Of a stretch of 60,000 bases of DNA, positions 10,201 to 22,200 are shown piece by piece. Both the position numbers and the translations under genes were made by a program. The notes under the pieces are model-generated. The model was not told the DNA's origin, made no database searches, and worked only from the letters and a program-made list of their open reading frames with translations. Source of the stretch: Symbiodinium natans (lineage: Eukaryota; Sar; Dinophyceae; Suessiales; Symbiodiniaceae); NCBI GenBank assembly GCA_905221605.1, contig CAJNDS010002493.1, positions 170,001 to 230,000 on the forward strand. Reading direction: 5' to 3'. How positions within the stretch are numbered: the first letter of the stretch is position 1; each line of letters begins with the position of its first letter.

Positions 10201-13200
10201 TTCGGTGGGGTCGCTCACCAGCTTATGGCTTTCAGTTTGGAAGACTTTGGAGGATTCGGGAAATGAATATATAAATCAAAAATCAAAAACAAAATGGTCA
10301 CTAAGCCGGGGATCATATACTTTGGAGGGTATATATTTCTTGTACCCCCAAAAGGACGCCCAAGGTATACACTCACCAATTTTAAAAAGGAACCTTATAT
10401 ACACTCACCAAAAACAGTAATATATACCCTGCTTCATATACTTTGGAGGATTCGGGCTTCAGGGGTTTGGGCACTATGGGGTCCAAAGGTCCCCCCAACG
10501 CGCGCGTTAAAGCATAGCAGAGCGACTCCCTGGTGCCCCCAAGATCTCAAACGGCGCTTGGGGTTTAGGGTTTGGGGTTTAGGGGTTTAGGGTTTAGGGT
10601 TTAGGGTTTAGGGTTTAGGGTTTAGGGTTTAGGGTTTAGGGTTTAGGGTTTAGGGTTTTAGTGTTTAGGGTTTAGGGTTTAGGGTTTAGGGTTTAGGGTT
10701 TAGGGTTTAGGGTTTAGGGTTTAGGGTTTAGGGTTTAGGGTTTAGGGTTTAGGGTTTAGGGTTTAGGGTTTAGGGTTTAGGGTTTAGGGTTTAGGGTTTA
10801 GGCTCAACCCTCAACCCCGAACCCACAAAGCCTAAACCCTATCTCGACCTCAAACCCCACGCACAAAAACCTGTGAACCCCACAATCCGCATAAACCCTG
10901 GAAACCCTAAAAACCCTACAAAGCCCGGTAAACCTCCTAACCCTGGAAGCCCTCCCAAACCCCACGAACCCCAAAAACTCTCAAGTGGCCCTCGTTTTAA
11001 CCCCTGTGACTTAGTAGCCCAGAAACCATATTCTGATAAGGTTACCCTTTTGGGGGCTGGTTTAGGGTTTAGGGTTTAGGGTCTGGACCCCAAGCAAAAA
11101 GGGGCAAAAGGGCACCACCGGGCCACCAACGAAAACCCCCTCTCCCCGAACCTCGCTACGAAAGGGCTCGGAATACTTACCAATGATCACTAAGGCCCTA
11201 AACCCTAAACCCTAAACCCGAAACCCTAAACCCTAAACCACCTCGCTGCGGGGCTCGACGCGCTGGCGGTCCAGGTCCGGAGACCCACGAGTGCCCGCAC
11301 TCGGGCCCTCGAGTGCGAACCTCATTGTTTAGGGAATGGGTTTAGGGTTTAGGGTTTAGGGTTTAGGGTTTAGGGTTTAGGGTTTAGGGTTTAGAGTTTA
11401 GGGTAAGGGTTTAGGGTAGGGACTTTTCGGCTTTTTTCGGTTTTTTTTAGGGTTTAATGTTTAGGGCTTAGGGATTTTCAGGGATTTCGGGTTTGGGGTT
11501 TAGAGATTTTAGGTCTTCGAAGTTTTTGAGATTTGGGGGTTTTCTGGGGTTATCAGGGTTACTCGGGATATCACGGGCAGCAGGGGTTGAACGAGATGCC
11601 GAGCTTTTGACGACATGCTTTGAGAGATTGTGCTGCTTACCGTCCACCAAACTGGGAAGGGTGGTACGTGCATGGCCGCAGCCCGCCTGACATTCGGGCG
11701 GGCGGGCATAAGGGCGTCTCAGGCCTAGCAGGTCCCGTCTGCTGCAACGATTGGAGAGTAGCTGGAACCAGGAAGGGCTCCCAAACCAGGGGTTTAGGGT
11801 TTAGGGTTTAGGGTTTAAGGTTTAGGGGTTAGGGTTGAGGGTTTAGGGTTTAGGGTTTAGGGCTTAGGGCTTAGGGTTTAGTAGGGCTCTTGCTAGGGGG
11901 AGGACGTTTTTGGAGTGTGAGACTATGCGGCACCCGTACCGGACATTCACATCTATGGTTCTGGGGGGGAGGAGGGGGTAATCAGGGAATTGCATAACGG
12001 CTACTATCAACTTGTCCTATTATGGTTTTTGCTAAAAAGGATCCCATCATTCGACGCTGCGCCACCAGCCCTTCACCCATAGAACGGCCAAGGAACTGAG
12101 GCGTACCCCTCATGAGCGAGTCAGCCACTGTGCCGACCTTTCAAGGCGGGTGTTGAGGGCTTAAGGTTTGAGGGTCCAGGATTCTAAAGTCAATGGTTTA
12201 GAAGGGGGGGAGGGTGACCCTGAACCCTTCATCCCAGGCTTAAACAAACCAAGAAACCGCAGCCGCCCCCAAAAAAACGCGGCGAGGAGCTTACACTTCT
12301 GTTGCTCCCCCTTATACTAACAGTCGTTAATAGGCTTTGTCACACAAGTACACTAGAATCCATCTTAAGGAGTGTCAGTAAAAGGGGGAACATCCCAAGC
12401 CTAAACACTAAACCGTGTAGACCGTAAACCCTCGGTCCTACATCCTCCGGCCTAGACCCTACAAGAAGCCCTGCAAAGAAAACACCCAGTAAAGAAAAAA
12501 GTACATACCCTAAACCCTCATTACACCCTAAACCCTAAACCCCAAACCCCAAACCCTAAACCCTAAACCCTAAACCCTAAACCCCAAACCCTAAACCCTA
12601 AACCCTAAACCCCAAAACCCCTCAGTCCATTGAGCGCTTCTCCTGAGGCGCCTCGAGGGCCCGCAGCTGCTCCGGGGAGAAGAGCGCCCGGGCAGCCAGG
12701 TGGAGCCTAGCGAACCTGCGAGGAGGTCAGGGACTCAGGGTTCTCAGGGTTCTCAGGGTTCTCAGGGTTCTCAGGGTTCTCAGGGTTCTCAGGGTTTAGG
12801 GTTTAGGGTTTAGGGTGTAGGGTTTAGGGTTTAGGGTTTAGGGTTTAGTCTTTTGGGGATTTAGGGATTTAGGGATTTTAGGGTTCAGGAGTTTGGGGTT
12901 CGGTTGCTTCGTGGTTTTCGACTTTTGGGGGATTCTGGGACAACTCCCCCTGAAAAATGCTATGCTCTCCCCTAATGCGAACAACTATACCCAAAATACA
13001 GCCCGTGTTTAGCAGGGACTAATGACGCCCCCACCTGAAACCTAAAACCCAAGCTCTAAGTCCTGCCAAATACCTGAGACTCACGTTCGTCTTGTAGTCT
13101 CCTGCCGTTCTAAGTAGCCTTTCGAGCCTTTGCTCAGCGCAAGAAAGTCTCGAAGATGTGTCGTCGACGAAACTTCTCTTGCGCATAGCAGCAGCTGTGG

Positions 13201-16200
13201 CGGAATCCAAATCTGACACCCCTAAACCCCAAACCCTAAACCTATACCGTAACCTAATTATCTTCAGTCGCCACTGAAGAAAATCTTCCGTAGCACCTTC
13301 TGTGGCGCCTGTAGCAACCCGAGCCCCGAACCCTAAACCCGACATGCTGCTTGGAAGTGGGCGGGTGGCCTATCAGTATGGTAACCAGACTTATAACACA
13401 CAACACGACGCAGATTCTCTCAGTTAGGGTCCCTTTTCAGGGTTTAAGGTTTGGGGTGTAGGGTTTAGAGTTTAGACTCTAGGGCTTGCGTGTCAACTTC
13501 AATGATTGCCGAGGGGCTGTCGCCAGCGCAGGTCTGTCTCCCTCCAGCGATTGAACTCCTGTGCACCAGGCTTGGAGGGGCCCTAAACCGTATACCCTAA
13601 GCCCTAAACGCGGTTTGGGAGCCACTCTTGCCAAACCAGTTCATGAATCGTAGTTCTTCAAAAGGTGGCACCATAGCCAATGACGAGGTACAAGCCGGAG
13701 CTCAACGACGGTCCACATAAATTTGGGGTTGAGTGAGGGTTACTGGGTGCATGTATGTATAGGCTGAGGGGTTAATGGGCTGACCTAATCAAATGGATCA
13801 AATTCAACTGGTTAACAGGTTCACTGGGGGTTTACGAAAATACGGGGCCATACGGGGCCCCCTAATAGAGTCCCCTAATGTCGGAAACGCCCGATTGTAG
13901 GGCCCAAAGTGGCGGCCGGATTCATGAAACCCTCTAACCCTAAACCCTAAACCCTACCTAAACCCTAAACCCTAAACCCTAAACCCTGAACCTTAGCTGG
14001 CTCCTTGAGCGTGGCCTGGGGCGTGACAGCCCTTAGAGCCTCTTTGGCAGAGTGGCAGGAAGACGCTGTCTGATCCAGCTTCCTCAGCTGACTAAGGAGC
14101 AGCTTTGGGTTTAGGGTTTAGGGTTGAGGGTTTAGGGTTTAGGGTTTAGGGTTTAGGGTTTAGGGTTTAGGGTTTAGGGTTTAGGGTTTAGGGTTTAGGG
14201 TTTAGGGTTTAGGGTTCGTGGTTTAGGGTTTAGGCTGTAGGCTTCAGCGTTGACCTTGGTGCTTAGGTCCCGCGAGTTCAAGCGAAGTTGTAGGCCTGCA
14301 GGGCCAGCCATGAAGTATTACTCACCCCTAAACCCTATACCCGAAACCCAAACCCTGACCCCTGAACCCTGGACATGAAAGGAGTTGGAAAGCCACCCTG
14401 AATGGATCCAACAAGCTTGTTAGCCCTAAACCCCAAACCTTAAACCCTAAACCCTAAACCCTAACCCCCAAAACCTTAAACCCTAAACCCTAAACCCGCG
14501 CCCAGTGGCTTTTCCCAAAGGAGCCTGGAGCTTCCCCGAAACGACCCCGAAATCCCAACTTCCCGAGCACGCCGAAACCAGGCCAAAACGGCCCCTGTCC
14601 ACAGTTTAGGTGTCGGTACTCGGGTTTAGGTTTAGGGTTTAGGGTTTAGGGTTTAGGGTTTAGAGTTTAGGGTTTAGGGTTTAGGGTTTAGGGTTTAGGG
14701 TTTAGGGTTTAGGGTTTAGGGTTTAGGGTTTAGGGTTTAGGGTTTAGGGTTTAGGGCTTCGAGTTTACGGCTTCCTCACTGCGCTCAAACGCTACGAACT
14801 ATCCCAAACAACAAGAATTCTCGGAGCTCTGGCCCAAGAAGAACCCCCGCGCCTGGCCCCCAACAGAATATCCTGCAACTCCCCTAGATCCTGGAAGCCC
14901 TCAAGGCCCGTATAAAGGGACCGTAAGGGCATACTAGGGTTTAGGGTTTAGGGTTTAGGGCTTAAGGTTTAGGGTTTAGGGTTTAGGGCTATTAGTATGT
15001 ATTCCGACCCCTACGTGAGTACACCCCTAGCCCTAAACCCGAAACCCTAAACTCTACTTGAAGTTTCCCAGCCCCCCAACACAAAAAGAAAGAAAAGCGA
15101 GAAAGAGAGAGAGAGAGAGGGAGACAGTGGAATTTAACCTCAAGTCCTGACTCCCAACCCTAAGCCCTAAGCCCTAAACTGCCCTAAACCCTAAACTGCC
15201 CTAAACCCTAAACCCTAAACCCTAAACCCCAAACCCGAAACAGCCCCCCAAACCCGAAAACGCAGGTGGCCAGGCGGCTGCAGCAGCTCGCGGCCCTTCG
15301 CCAACAGCGCCGTTCGGCCCGGGGGCGCGGTCGGCCGAGGAAGGCGCTCGTAGGCGTCCAGGATCCTCGGAGTGTAGGGTTTAGGGTTTAGGGTTTAGGG
15401 TTTAGGGTTTCGGGCTTAGGGTTTAGGGTTTAGGGTTTAGGGTTTAGGGTTTAGGGTTTAGGGTTTACGGTTTGGGAGTGGGCCGGGCGCACTCGTCATC
15501 ATGGAGTAGCTCTTCCCACGTGAGCCAGAGTTGGATGGCTCCCCAGTAGCAGCAACTGCTGCGAGGAGCAAGCTCGCCGGAAACCTTGGTGAGGCCGGGC
15601 GGGCACTAGCCGAGCGTGCCTCAACGCCGCTCCTGGGACGCACGTCTCAAACTAGCCAACCGCTGCCTTGCAGCTTGCCTTGCCCCATGTAGCCGCCCCC
15701 TTTCCTCCGGCAAGAGGAAGAAGTGGGGGTCCGGCGGCGGCGTATCCCCACGATGCAGCACCGACGTCCGCGGACGCTAGGGTTTAGGGTTTAGGGTTTA
15801 CAGCTTCCCAGCAAGGTTTGGGACTCTCAGCAGGTCACAGAGTTTGGGATTTAGGGCAGGGTTTGAGGTTAAGGTTTAGGGCCAGGGTTTAGGGTTCAGG
15901 GTCTGGGGGTCCAGGCAGGTGCTGGGGGGTTGGAGGTTTGAAGGGTTTTGGTTTTTGAGCCCTGAACCCTAACCCTAAACCCGAAATTCTAGACCCTAGA
16001 CCGGGGCTCATGTTTGAGCACCTTTGCACTACACCTTCGTAGTAATGGTGCTGCTCGATACGAGTCTTCGTTGCTGGTGGAGTTCGTCGGCGCGTGGCGA
16101 GTGCTGCCTGATGCTTGTTATGGACAGTAGGACTCGGTAGCCCAGCAAACCAGATGAGGCTCAGATTCAGTGCTGTAAAAATAAAATCAAAATAAGGATG

Positions 16201-19200
16201 CTCTTTTTGGGGTTGGTTACTTTACAAATTACAAGTTGTAAGTTATAAGGGAACCTTGAATCAAAAAAAGAAGGATGCCCCTTTTGGGGGTGTTGGTTAC
16301 TTTATAGCTTCTACGGGAACCTTGAACCAAAAAAAACTTGGAGGTTCATGGGTACTTATAACCACAATTATAAGTCTACACCTACTTAGGGGACTTAGGG
16401 GGCTTCTAAGTACAGTTATTATGAAGGTTCCAAGAAGGCGGAACCATAAACCCTAAACCCTAAGGGACCCTCACTGTTGAACAACACCTGAACCCTAAAC
16501 CCTAAACCCTAAACCCTGGTTGCTTTATAAGGGAACCTTGAACCGAAAAGGAAAAGCGATTCAGGATCAGAGGGACGGCTTTGCAGCGAGGGCGCTGCTG
16601 GGTCTTCTGCACGATGTGCACCCGCAGCTGAGGGAAGAGCTGCTCCTGGGCCGCTTCGTTACTCTAAACCCTAAACCCTAAACCCTAAACCCTAAACCCT
16701 AAACCCTAAACCCTAAACCCTTTAGGGCTTAGGGTATTGAGACCCAAAACTCTTCAGATTCAGGAGGCCGGGAGCCGAATCTAGGGCTTGCGGCTTCGGA
16801 TTCAGAAGTGGGGTTCCCAGGGTCCGATTTGAATGAATAAGCGCGATAGAAATCCACCCTAAACCCTAAACCCTAAACCCTGAACCCTAAACCCTAAACC
16901 CTAGACCCTAAACCAATGGAAGTGGGGTTAGGGCCTCACCTGTGGCCTTTCGAGACCCTGGCCTGGTGGCAGCTGTGTGTCGGAAGACGGGCAACGAAGA
17001 AGACCCGGGAGCTTTGCATTTGAAGAGCCCTATATTGCAATATCACCTTGTTACTTTATTAGGTTTAGGGTTTCAGGTTTCGGGTTTCGGGATTGCAATA
17101 TCACCTTATTACTTTATTAGGTTTAGGGTTTCGGGTTTCGGGTTTCGGGTTTCGGATCTGAGAAACCCTGATATGGGGGTCTACGAAAATAAGGGACCCG
17201 AATATAGACCCCCCAAAGAGTAGGATTCTTATAATAAGGACCCGAATAAGGTACCCCTAATTTCGGAACCCCCACACAAGTACACTAGATCTTCCTGAGA
17301 AGAACTCCGCACAAAAGCTCTGCCGGGGCACAAGGTCCAGTAGGGAGGCCTGGTGCACTGGGAGGAAGCACCTCCGTTGCAGCTGCAAAGTAACCTCCAT
17401 TAAAGTTGGAACATGGTTTAAGAACGTTAAATTTGTGTTGAGGATAATGATATTCCAACTGTTGGGAGGTCACTGTTGGGCTTGTGGCTTTCGGGCTTCG
17501 GGCTTACGATTTAGAGTCTAGGGTCCAGGGCTTAATATCCAGGACTTGGATAAACCCTAAACCCTAAACCCTAAACCCTAAACCCTAAACCCTAAACCCT
17601 AAACCCTAAACCCTAAACCCTAAAACCCTTTACGAAATCAAGAGACCCCTAAGCAGGTACCCTAAACCCTAAACCGCCCTGAGCCCTCAAACCCTAATTG
17701 GAAGCCCTTTTCACTTAGTAAGTCTACGTAGTATCCCGTAGAACCCCTTTCATCATCACCATAACCCAACTTACTAACCCTAAATCCTAAAGCCTAGAGC
17801 CTAAACCCTAAACCCTAAACCCTACTTACTGAGTCAAAAGGGCTTCCAAGTAAACCCCAAACCCTTCGAAACCCCACGCTGCCAAAAGCATCTCCAGGCG
17901 CATGAACTTGGAGTAGTCCTGAATGGCCTCTCGCAAGGGAGCTTGTGGGGCCCTAAACCCTAAACCCGAAGGCCTTAACCATAAACCATAAACCCTAAAC
18001 CCTTGAGGGGACGGTGCTTAGCTAAGGGGTTCAGTTCAGGTTTTAAGATTTAGGGTTCCAATACCCCTTAAGCAAGGAAGACACCTTAAACTGTATAGGA
18101 TTCTCCAATCAAGGCATTTTCCTGAACTCAGGGGCATCGGGCTCTTTGGCCCCTAAGCCCTAACGGAACTCGGAGTTGCACGGCACGGTTAGGGTTGACT
18201 TGTAGGTTGCGAAGGTTCCGACATCCTGCCCCAAACCCCTAAACCTTAGAGCCTTCAACCCTAAGCCCTGAAACCCTGAAACCCTTGAAACCGTAGAATC
18301 ATGCCTCTGATGGGCAAAAGTACCGACACCAGTTGCCCCGCGTGGTTTAGGGTCTCCGGGACTTGCGGCTTAGGGCTTTGGGCTTCGGGTTTAGGGGAGT
18401 GTAGGGGCTTTAGAGGTTTAGAGGCTTAGAGGCTATTAGAGATTTGGGTGCTAGGGCTCTGATCCCTTCCATGAAGTGCTTCTAGCAGGGGCCAAGGGCA
18501 ACCGCAAAAGGCCTTCGTGCCACCGATGAGGGAACCACCCCCTGACAGGATGTCCCTGACACACAACCCGACCCTGCAATCCCCGTACTTTCTAATTTTA
18601 GAACCATGAGCCCTTAGTTTGGTCCCGTACCCTTGTTTACAGGGATCCGAAGTATGGGCCCTTACTGTACAGTGTGTATATAAGGGTTATGAGTTATGTG
18701 ACAAGAGACCCCACATTAAGGGCCCATACTAACTTAGGACCCTAGAGTGGTTTTGGGTTCTCTGTTTTAGGGTTTAGGGTTGAAGGTTTAGGGTTTAGCG
18801 TTTAGGGCATAGGGTCTGGGGTCTAGGGTTTTGGGTTCAGGGTTCAGGGTTTAGGGTTTAGGGTTTAGGGATTACGGGCGCCTCCAGGCAGATGGCGGCT
18901 CGGTGGAGCAAGGCGGCGAGTAGGCAGTAAAGGCCATGGAGCTCCACAAAGGCCAGCCACGTCTCCTTGTTGCAGGGACATTCCCAAGAACTCCCAATAC
19001 CCCTTCATTTAAGGAATATGCCTCAAATTACAAGAGGTTCCTTCTATGGTTTAAGGAATATTCCTTCAATTATCATAGGGTTCCTTATATGGTTTTGAGG
19101 AATGTTCCTTCATCAAGGGTATTGGAGTCTCTGGGTTCAAGGTCGAGGGGCCTTAGGGTCCGGTGTGTAGGGCCTCCATCCCTAAACCCTTGATCAGGCT

Positions 19201-22200
19201 TTAATTTTAGGGCTTAGGCTTTAGGGAAACTTCCACAAAACTTCCACACACAACTTCCACAAAACTTCCACAAAAGACAGGCTGGGTCTCGTCACCCAGG
19301 CCGTGCACGGTGCTGGACAGCAGGCCTCTCACGGAAGGCATGAGGATTTAGGATTAGGATCTGGAGCCCTCGACCCTAAAAAGCCCTAAAAGCACCTAAA
19401 TCTTCAAGCCCCGTCGCCCTTCAAAACCCCTAAAAACCCTAAAAAACACCTAAACCTTAAACCCTCATAGCCCTTGCAAACCAAACGAGGGTTAGACGTC
19501 CACTACCACCCGGAACCCTGGTTTAGGGTTTAGGGCTTCGGGTCGAGGGTTTACCCCCTAAACCCCTGAGTATGAATTTCGGTTTCGGACTTTGCGTCAT
19601 TCGGTTCATCGACACAGGGCATGTAGGGATCACGGAAGCGACCGCAGATGAGGCTAGGTTCGGAGCTGCTGAGACCCTCTCAAAACAGATGCGGCTTGAA
19701 ACCCCTTAAGTTCACGCTAAACCCCCCTAAACCCTTAACCCTCAACCCTAAACCCTTAACCCTAAACCCTAAACTCTTAACCCTAAACCCTTCAAAAACG
19801 TGCTTTGAAGTTAGAAAATCCAAACCCCTATGCCCTCCATGAACTCTGGAGCCCGATACCCTAAACACTACACAACCCTTTAAGCCTATAAAAGTAGCCC
19901 TAAAACAACCCTATTTAACCTAACATGTCCCAAAATGGCCCATACTTGCCTAAGCACATAACCCTTACCCTACATACCCGTAAAATAGCCCTCATGCGAC
20001 CCTCTGAAGTAAAACCCAAAATCCTAAAGCCCTAAACCCTAAACCCCAAATTCTAAAACCCAAACCCTAAGCCCGAAACCCCAAACCCTAAAACCCTAAA
20101 ACCCCAAACCCCCTAAACCCTAAACCCTAAGAATCCCTAAGCCCCAAATAGCCTCCCCCCGGCCCGGAGCCCGCTGCCTGTGTTACCTCGTCCAGGGCCG
20201 TTCTCCGGGTCTCGAAGGTGATCCTGCCTGGCTTGAGGCTTCAGGGTTTCGGGTTTAGGGTTTTTAGGGTTGAGGGTTGAGGGTTTAGGGTCTAGGGTTC
20301 AGGGTCTGATCTACACGGGCCGAGTCGGGAGGATGGTATTAGGAATTCTTCAAGTGCTTTTTGACCTTTGGAAGTGGGTTGAGGGGTTTCTGGCTCAGCT
20401 TGGCCGCCCCCTAAACCCTAAACCCTAAACCCTAAACCTTAAACCCCTAAACCCTATTTAGGGTTTTGGAGCTTATGATGCCCCACAGCGGTTCAGGGTG
20501 AAGTCCAAGGGTTTAGGGTTTAGGGTTCAGGGTTTAGGGTTTAGGGTTTAGGGTTTAGGGTTTAGGGTTTAGGGTTTAGGGTTTAGGGTTTAGGGTTTAG
20601 GGTTTAGGGTTTAGGGTTTAGGGATTGAACGTTTGGCAGGAGCCCCGAATCTGCAACTAGGATAGCCCTTAGAACCAGAAAATATTCCTGGAGATGATCC
20701 TCGTAGACCCAATAAGGTACCAATAAGGGAAAAGCCCTTGAAACCCTAAAATATTTCCTGGGTATGATCCTCTGAACCCCAATGAGGGACAAACACAAAA
20801 TGTCCCCGAACCCCTACCAAACCTAAACCCTAAACCCTAAACACTAAACCCTAAACCCTAAACCCTAAACCCTAAACCCGAAACCCAAACCCTGGACCCT
20901 GAACCCTAAACCCTAAACACTAAACCCTAAACCCTAAACCCTAAACCCTGAACCCTAAACCCTAAACCCTAGGCAACCTGAGGCCGGCGCAGCATCTTCA
21001 GGAGCTTCTGCACGCGGGCGCGCGCTCCCAGGGACTCTCGTGTGTGGCCCGCATGGTCCAGCTGATCCGAGATGTCCTGCGCGGTCTTTGCTTACCAGCT
21101 GGTTGTGTGGAGAACTGGGGTTGTAGGGTTCAGGGTTTAAGGTCTAGGGTTTAGGGTTTAGGGTTTAGGCTTTAGGCTTTAGGCTTTAGGGTTTAGGGTT
21201 TAGGGTTTAGGGTTTAGGGTTTACAGTTTAGGGTTTAGGGTTTAGGGTTTAGGATATGGGTTTAGGGTTTAGGGTTTAGGGATATGGGTTCCACTAAAAC
21301 CCCTTAGGCCTTCAAGAGCAATATGGACGGATGAAAGGGTCCAGGTGCTTCATTTTCAGGGAAAGGACGAGCCTGTCAAACTACTGTTGGGTTCGGGGCA
21401 GAAGTTGGCCTCTAATCCTCAAGAGGTTAGGGTTTTAGAGTTAGGGTTAGGGCTTGGGGTTTAGGGTTTAGGGCTTAGGGTTTAGTAGCGTAGCTACTTG
21501 AATGATGATCATAGTGAGTGCAATAATACCAGCGGATGCGCACCCTAAACTCTATCCCCCAACACATGAAGTAAGGCACTGCTGTAGCTGTTGACAGTTC
21601 ATTTCCACCTGAGATCCTGAACCCCAAGCCCCCCAAAACAAGCAGCTTCCCTAAGCTTCAGGAGTTGGGCGGGTTTAGGGGGTTTGGGGGGTTTGGGGGG
21701 TTTAGGGGCTTTAGGGGGCTTTGGGGGTTCAAGGGGTTTAGGGGGCTTAGGGGGTTCAAGGGGGGCATGCTTCAGATTCTGCTTCGGCCTGCGGCTGCCC
21801 GCCTTGCAGCCGCCCCAGGAAACAGTCGGCGAGAAGATCCACCTCTGGCACCAGGGGGCTTCTACCCCCACAGAGCCCAAAAGCCCCTTGATTTAGGGAG
21901 TATACCTTATAAACTATATAGGGAGCCCATGAACCTCCAAGTATAGTATAGGGTTTTCGGTTGAGGGTTTAGGGTTTAAGGCTTGTCGCCGCTATATAGG
22001 GAACCCGTGAACCCCCAAGTATAGGGTTTCGGTTTTAAGTTTTGGGTCATAGCCGCAGGCTCCACAAGAGGTAACGGGCCCTCAGTCTCCAAAACCCTGC
22101 ACCCAAAACCCAAGATTTAGGGTTTCAAGGTTTAGGGCCCCCAGCCGGCCCCCCGAAAATGCAAGAACGCAGCGGGTGGTTCAAGGAGATGATTACACCT

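Noticed and set aside
14764-14915. Plus-strand exon reading YGFLTALKRYELSQTTRILG
   Set aside because: The minus frame DLGELQDILLGARRGGSSWA over the same bases fits between gene A exons 20 and 22 in phase. Antisense shadows are common here because exons are GC-rich and helical.
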